From Ruminococcus flavefaciens (GTDB lineage Bacteria > Bacillota > Clostridia > Oscillospirales > Ruminococcaceae), in contig NZ_FRCT01000001.1 of assembly GCF_900143025.1 (NCBI RefSeq), positions 1 through 64,000 on the forward strand: a stretch of DNA of 64,000 nucleotides, written 5' to 3'. The translations under genes were made by a program, and so were the position numbers. Each line of letters begins with the position of its first letter. The stretch's first letter is position 1. Positions 60,180 through 64,000 of the stretch are shown in pieces. The notes beneath the pieces were generated by a model. The model had not been told where the DNA came from. It saw only the letters and a program-made list of their open reading frames with translations, and did no database searches.

Positions 60180-61091
60180 ATGAAAAAAATAATTTGTTTT
60201 TGTCTCGCAGCCGCTATGTTTTCAGGCTGTATTATCGGCTGCAGCAGTAAAAAGAAGAAAAACGATCCGAATAACGGAACTACAGAAAGCAGCACTTCGC
60301 CCGAAACTACTACAATTACAGATAATTCGGGAAAGCCGTTCCTCGGTAAATGGGAGTCGTATAAGGCTACCGTATTAGGTGAGACCTACGAGACCACTTA
60401 TGCAGGATTTCCGCTTAGTGCTGTTGCACAGCTTGAAGTATCTGAAGATGGAACAGCAGTTGTTGATATATCGCTGAATCCCCGCGGAAAGGCAAGATCA
60501 TATAATTATTCCTGGGAAGTTACCGAGGACGACGAGCTCTGGCTGAAAAGTCCAGATGACGGCTATTTCTGCCGCATGGAGCAGGGGCAGATGATAATGC
60601 GATATGCCGATGATGACGGCACGGAAATATTCCTCATGCCTGTAAGCGAATTTACAAATAATGAAACTCCTACAGAAGCAGGTCTCGATAATGACGATTA
60701 TAAGGACTTCATGGGTAAATGGGAGTCGTTTGAGGTAAGGTCGGACGGCGTGACCTACACCGATAAGCTGGGTGAATATCCTGTAGATGTTGCTTTCCGT
60801 CTTGAGCTTTTCGATGACAATACCTCCACTATGGCGGTAATAGGCGATCCTATGTCCTATGAATGGGCTCCCGAGAAAAAGGGACAGATGTATATGTGGG
60901 GCGATTTTGAGGGCTTCAGCGTAAAGCTCGAAAACGGTATACTTACCGTTGATGATGAGGCAAACCTCAGAGTTAAATTCAAAAAGGTAGATAAATTCAG
61001 AGATTTTGATTTCTCCTCAGTGGCAGATCAGATGCCCGAAGAGAATATCATACTCGATCCCGAAGATGAAGAAGTAACCACAACCGAATAA
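60180..61091 (+). CDS. Lipoprotein 3 with two repeated domains
   Basis: A 303-residue lipoprotein (signal ends at ...CIIGC). A Thr/Ser linker is followed by two copies of the GKWE domain, FLGKWESYKATVLGE at ~57 and FMGKWESFEVRSDGV at ~177, each ending in a K-V-[D/S]-[K/E]-F-like strand. An acidic tail EDEEVTTTE closes it. It is the third member of the operon, 12 bases downstream, and is followed by a terminator. Confidence 0.78.
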   Translation: MKKIICFCLAAAMFSGCIIGCSSKKKKNDPNNGTTESSTSPETTTITDNSGKPFLGKWESYKATVLGETYETTYAGFPLSAVAQLEVSEDGTAVVDISLNPRGKARSYNYSWEVTEDDELWLKSPDDGYFCRMEQGQMIMRYADDDGTEIFLMPVSEFTNNETPTEAGLDNDDYKDFMGKWESFEVRSDGVTYTDKLGEYPVDVAFRLELFDDNTSTMAVIGDPMSYEWAPEKKGQMYMWGDFEGFSVKLENGILTVDDEANLRVKFKKVDKFRDFDFSSVADQMPEENIILDPEDEEVTTTE

Positions 61092-61100
61092 CATTACAGG

Positions 61101-61132
61101 CGATGCTTTTTATCAGAGCATCGTCTTTTTTT
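61101..61132 (+). terminator. Terminator of the lipoprotein operon
   Basis: CGATGCT/AGCATCG stem (61101-61107, 61117-61123) then CTTTTTTT. Confidence 0.85.
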
Positions 61133-61186
61133 ATCTGAAAAAATAGTAATTCAACACAATATTTCAACATATGTTTAATCTAAGTA

Positions 61187-61251
61187 GTGACATTTGTCAC
61201 TCGTCAAATGACAAATGGCATCTTTTCAAGCTCCTGCGAACGTGATATAAT
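61187..61251 (+). promoter_or_regulatory. Caspase-gene promoter with TGACATTTGTCA palindromes
   Basis: The palindrome GTGACATTTGTCAC (61187-61200) is followed by a second related site, GTCAAATGACAAATGG (61203-61218). Then comes a weak -35 TTTTCA (61223-61228), 17 bases, and TATAAT (61246-61251). The site sits just upstream of the -35, as for an activator or a cooperative repressor. A near copy lies at 63260-63271. Confidence 0.65.
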
Positions 61252-61353
61252 CACATCATACCACACAGGAAAACACAGTTCAGCGCGCAGAACTCGGGGT
61301 GTGACATCGTATTTATCATATTATTTTTTGTGTTTATTAAGGAGGAATATATT

Positions 61354-63147
61354 ATGCCAAACTATAAGACCAGAGAGAACTACGGTTTGATAATTGCTAC
61401 AGGAAGTTCAGAAAAAGACTCAGAAAAGAAAGTATTTACAAAAGATATAAACAATATATCCAAATTTCTTCAGAATAATAAAATCAGTCCTATATTAGTA
61501 GTCAATCCGTCCTTAAACAATTTCAAAACCTTTATAAATGTTATAAAATGTCATGCTACTGATGACCACGTAACATACTTTTATTTTAGCTGCCACGGAT
61601 ATGAATACGGGTTGAAGATGTTATCGGAAAACGGTGAACTCAAAAGTATGTCATACAGAGAATTAAAAGGATATCTTGATACTATTAAAGGAAAAAAGGT
61701 ATTGATTATAGACAGTTGTCATTCAGGAGCCTGTATTACGGACATAGAAGATACAACTATCGTCAATTCTCAATTTTTCAATACATCAACAAATGTGGGA
61801 TATGCTTATAATATTCCAAATGCATTCAGAGATAAGGATTATTTTGTCATTGCAGCTTGCGCTGCAAATCAATTAACAAAGTTTAACTCTGACGGAAGTC
61901 ATTTTACAAATAAAATGTGTAAATCTGTAGATGGTTGTTCAACCAAGCCTTATGCAACATTAAAGGAAATTTTTGAATACGTAAGAAATAATGGTATAAA
62001 TGCCGTTTGTTATCCCGAGGAGTCTGATTATCCTATATTCGGTGATTCTATTATTCATGCCAACAGCACATATTACTTGGTGGAAGCAAAAGTAGCAAAT
62101 GTCAACGGTGCAGGAACAGATGCAAATATATATATCCGCTTTATCGGAGATAAGGGCAGTTCGGGCAAATATTTACTTGATCACAAGAACATAGATGATT
62201 TTGAAAGAAACAGAGTATATAAATATATAGTTCAGTGCAATGCTGATGTCGGCAATCTGAAAAAGATCGAAATATCAAGTGATAATACAGAAAAGGAACC
62301 CGATCTGCTTTTACAGTACGTAAAGGTCACAGATACAGGAAAAGAATTATTCTATAAAACAGGCAGCCTGTCCTCTTACTGGATAACTAAACAACATCCT
62401 TCACGTATTTTCAGCTTGTCAAGGATAAATTATCATACTTATGATGTAACTATTACTATTGGCAAAGAAGACGGTGCAGGAACAGATGCAGGTGTCCGTA
62501 TCCAGTTCTATGGCACAAACGGCATAAGCGGATATTATTTGCTTGATTCTCCTATTGATGACTTTGAAAGAGCATCTTTCAATACATACAGAGTAAAAAT
62601 AGATACTAATATAGGCACATTGCAGTATATTAAAATTGACAGCGATGGAAAAGGAAAGAGTCCTGATTTTCATATCACCAATGTCGTAATAAAGGATACT
62701 GCGACCCAAAGATGCTATTCATCATCAAAGTCTGCATATTTCAATTCAAAATGCCGCAATCATACATTTATTTTACAGCCAGATTCCTGCACAGAGTATT
62801 TTGTAGATATACAGGTTGCAGACGAAAAAGATGCAGGAACAAATGCTAATATTTACATAAAACTTGAAGGTACAAATAACAAATCTGATTACATATTACT
62901 CGATACTCCGGAAAAAGATGATTTTGAGCGAAATACATATAATCTGTTCAGAATATATGGTATTAATTTAGGTACACTGAAAAAAGTATACATAAAAAAT
63001 GGTAATGAAGGAAAAGGTCCGGGAATGAAAGTACAATATATAGATGTAACAGACAAAAGCATAAATAAAAAGTATCGTGCAAAATGCGACTATTGGATCG
63101 AAAAAGCCACTGTTTTAGAAAAGTCATTTGATTTAGTTGCTCAGTAA
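61354..63147 (+). CDS. Caspase-like protease with three PLAT/LH2 domains
   Basis: A 597-residue protein with no signal peptide. Residues 1-235 form a C14 caspase fold with the His-Cys dyad H81 (FYFSCHGYEYG) and C122 (VLIIDSCHSGA). Three tandem ~88-residue PLAT/LH2 repeats follow, at ~240-327, 362-449 and 481-567. Each has the Ala-Gly-Thr-Asp/Asn-Ala core (GAGTDANIYI), a D-D-F-E-R motif and a G-T/N-L strand. PLAT domains bind lipids or other proteins. The start at 61354 has GGAGG eight bases before. The gene is clearly more AT-rich than its neighbours, suggesting acquisition. Substrate unknown. Confidence 0.88.
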   Translation: MPNYKTRENYGLIIATGSSEKDSEKKVFTKDINNISKFLQNNKISPILVVNPSLNNFKTFINVIKCHATDDHVTYFYFSCHGYEYGLKMLSENGELKSMSYRELKGYLDTIKGKKVLIIDSCHSGACITDIEDTTIVNSQFFNTSTNVGYAYNIPNAFRDKDYFVIAACAANQLTKFNSDGSHFTNKMCKSVDGCSTKPYATLKEIFEYVRNNGINAVCYPEESDYPIFGDSIIHANSTYYLVEAKVANVNGAGTDANIYIRFIGDKGSSGKYLLDHKNIDDFERNRVYKYIVQCNADVGNLKKIEISSDNTEKEPDLLLQYVKVTDTGKELFYKTGSLSSYWITKQHPSRIFSLSRINYHTYDVTITIGKEDGAGTDAGVRIQFYGTNGISGYYLLDSPIDDFERASFNTYRVKIDTNIGTLQYIKIDSDGKGKSPDFHITNVVIKDTATQRCYSSSKSAYFNSKCRNHTFILQPDSCTEYFVDIQVADEKDAGTNANIYIKLEGTNNKSDYILLDTPEKDDFERNTYNLFRIYGINLGTLKKVYIKNGNEGKGPGMKVQYIDVTDKSINKKYRAKCDYWIEKATVLEKSFDLVAQ

Positions 63148-63171
63148 TTCTGCAATTCAATATATTTTCAT

Positions 63172-63206
63172 ACAGGCAGGTACAAAAATTGTAGCTGCCT
63201 GTTTTA
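63172..63206 (+). terminator. Terminator of the caspase gene
   Basis: ACAGGCAGGTACAA/TTGTAGCTGCCTGT, a near-perfect 14-bp stem, followed by TTTTATT. Confidence 0.8.
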
Positions 63207-63259
63207 TTATTTTAGTACATTCGGAGTTTTTCACCGTATAAGCGCATTTTCTTCATGTC

Positions 63260-63294
63260 TGACATTTGACAATGTATTTACGTAATGATATAAT
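63260..63294 (+). promoter_or_regulatory. Consensus promoter with TGACATTTGACA site
   Basis: TTGACA (63266-63271), 17 bases, TATAAT (63289-63294), a perfect sigma-A promoter. The -35 is the end of TGACATTTGACA (63260-63271), which differs by one base from the palindrome upstream of the caspase gene. Confidence 0.8.
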
Positions 63295-63389
63295 AACATT
63301 ATGTGTGGTTTTATAGGGTATTGTGTTCCCTGCTATACATAAATTTATTATGGGCAGCTTGCCCGTATCAGAGATGAGAGATAAGATCA

Positions 63390-64000
63390 ATGAAATACCG
63401 ATTTTTTGCAGCTTTTACGGGCGCACTCCTGACAGTGTCAGCTCTTTCAGCCTGTTCAAACAATAATACCTCGGATTACGAGGAAAACACTCCTGCTGTT
63501 TCCGAAGATTTGACCTCGGAAATGACCGAAACCGACGCGGAAGAAGCTACAGTTCCCGTAAGAGAGGCTGATACAAAGGCTCTTTCCGAGAAAAGTGCCG
63601 CAAATCGTCCGCAGTTGGTTTTTGCAATGGACAACGGCGACTATGTATATTCCGCCTATAAAAATGATTCGGACACCCCTGTTGAGGTGTATGTCCGCAA
63701 CGACCATAAAGGTAAGACCGAGGAGCTGGATATTCCCGAGGGAAGCGAGTTATTGTACTCTGACGGTGAAAAACTGTATTATTATTCAGCCGATGATGGG
63801 CTATGCGAGTATGACAATAAGAGATCAACTCCGCTGAATAAGGAAACAAAGTCCGAAAATACGGTTAAGAGAGATAATTTCTTCTTTGCTGATGACTGCA
63901 TATATTTCGCAGTTTCAGATGATAAGGGTACTGAGATAAGATCAATGGACTATTCTGGAAAGCTCTCTGACAAGGTCTATTCCACAGAGCGCAGAAACGC
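63390..64000 (+). CDS. Lipoprotein, cut by the window end
   Basis: The first 203 residues of a lipoprotein: MKYRFFAAFTGALLTVSALSAC with the lipobox Cys, an acidic Thr/Glu/Asp linker (DLTSEMTETDAEEATVP), then strands of repeated aromatic pattern (GDYVYSAYKND, EKLYYYSADDG, DCIYFAVSDD) like the start of a beta-propeller. The frame is open to the end of the window. It may belong to the DUF5050/TolB-like propellers. It is driven from its own strong promoter. Confidence 0.75.
   Translation, partial: MKYRFFAAFTGALLTVSALSACSNNNTSDYEENTPAVSEDLTSEMTETDAEEATVPVREADTKALSEKSAANRPQLVFAMDNGDYVYSAYKNDSDTPVEVYVRNDHKGKTEELDIPEGSELLYSDGEKLYYYSADDGLCEYDNKRSTPLNKETKSENTVKRDNFFFADDCIYFAVSDDKGTEIRSMDYSGKLSDKVYSTERRN

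Noticed and set aside
61187..63147. Phage or plasmid island around the caspase gene
   Set aside because: No integrase, attachment repeats or phage genes are seen; only base composition is unusual.
1..64000. tRNA, rRNA, SRP RNA or known riboswitch genes
   Set aside because: No GTTCRANNC-type T-arm with matching acceptor stem, rRNA core sequence or familiar aptamer core was found by reading the intergenic stretches; short or diverged RNAs could still be missed.

Overview
The window looks like the origin-proximal chromosome of a Ruminococcus-type member of the Oscillospiraceae (Firmicutes). The evidence is the gene order rsmG-noc-parA-parB / rpmH-dnaA-dnaN-recF-remB-gyrB-gyrA, the Firmicutes-type YidC, Spo0A, GPR and YtaF, a type I dockerin protein with paired calcium loops, GH26 and GH95 glycoside hydrolases, and many ATG/TTG/GTG starts with strong GGAGG ribosome-binding sites. 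Species cannot be fixed from the sequence alone.

Layout. 0.1-5.0 kb (minus strand): a secreted dockerin protein, exonuclease III, and an ECF sigma factor with a very large membrane anti-sigma-like partner. 5.2-7.3 kb: a redox operon fprA-ftr-trxA and a tiny DUF3789-like gene. 7.6-18.9 kb (minus strand): serS, parB, parA, noc, rsmG, mnmG, mnmE, khpB(jag), yidC, yidD, rnpA, rpmH, with four parS sites. 18.9-21.3 kb: the replication-origin region on both sides of dnaA, where gene orientation flips from minus to plus. 21.3-31.9 kb (plus strand): dnaN, a Tim44-domain protein, yaaA, recF, remB, a REP-associated tyrosine transposase (RAYT), gyrB, a YcxB-like protein, gyrA, a membrane protein and a metallophosphoesterase. 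31.9-43.3 kb: ytaF, a sugar-phosphate isomerase-like gene, nrdR, a pseudouridine synthase, an orphan MsmX/UgpC-type sugar ABC ATPase, a Sapep-type dipeptidase, DUF2461, gpr and rpsT. It ends in a small accessory patch of regulators: a zinc-ribbon membrane protein, an XRE repressor with dense palindromes, and a nonsense-interrupted XRE gene. 43.3-53.6 kb (minus strand): a flavin reductase, Spo0A, and a five-gene operon glgP-histidine kinase-GH95-GH26-HAD-like protein. 54-64 kb (plus strand): a radical SAM protein, a uridine-kinase-like protein, ppk1, pssA, three lipoproteins sharing one repeated domain, an AT-rich caspase-like protease with three PLAT/LH2 domains, and a lipoprotein cut by the window end.

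Across the window lie several families of short hairpin repeats (REP-like). One 30-bp REP in the serS-fprA gap is present, exactly inverted, inside the RAYT coding sequence, which also carries a second copy and a third, related hairpin. A cluster of better DnaA boxes than those at dnaA lies about 20 kb away at 39.0-39.2 kb, and two more flank or lie inside the rpsT promoter.

The strongest candidates for something little described are the caspase-PLAT protein with its palindromic control element shared with the next gene, the RAYT with REPs inside its own reading frame, the remote DnaA-box cluster, and the glycan operon ending in a HAD-like protein that lacks the nucleophilic aspartate. No rRNA, tRNA, CRISPR array, prophage or complete insertion sequence was recognised.
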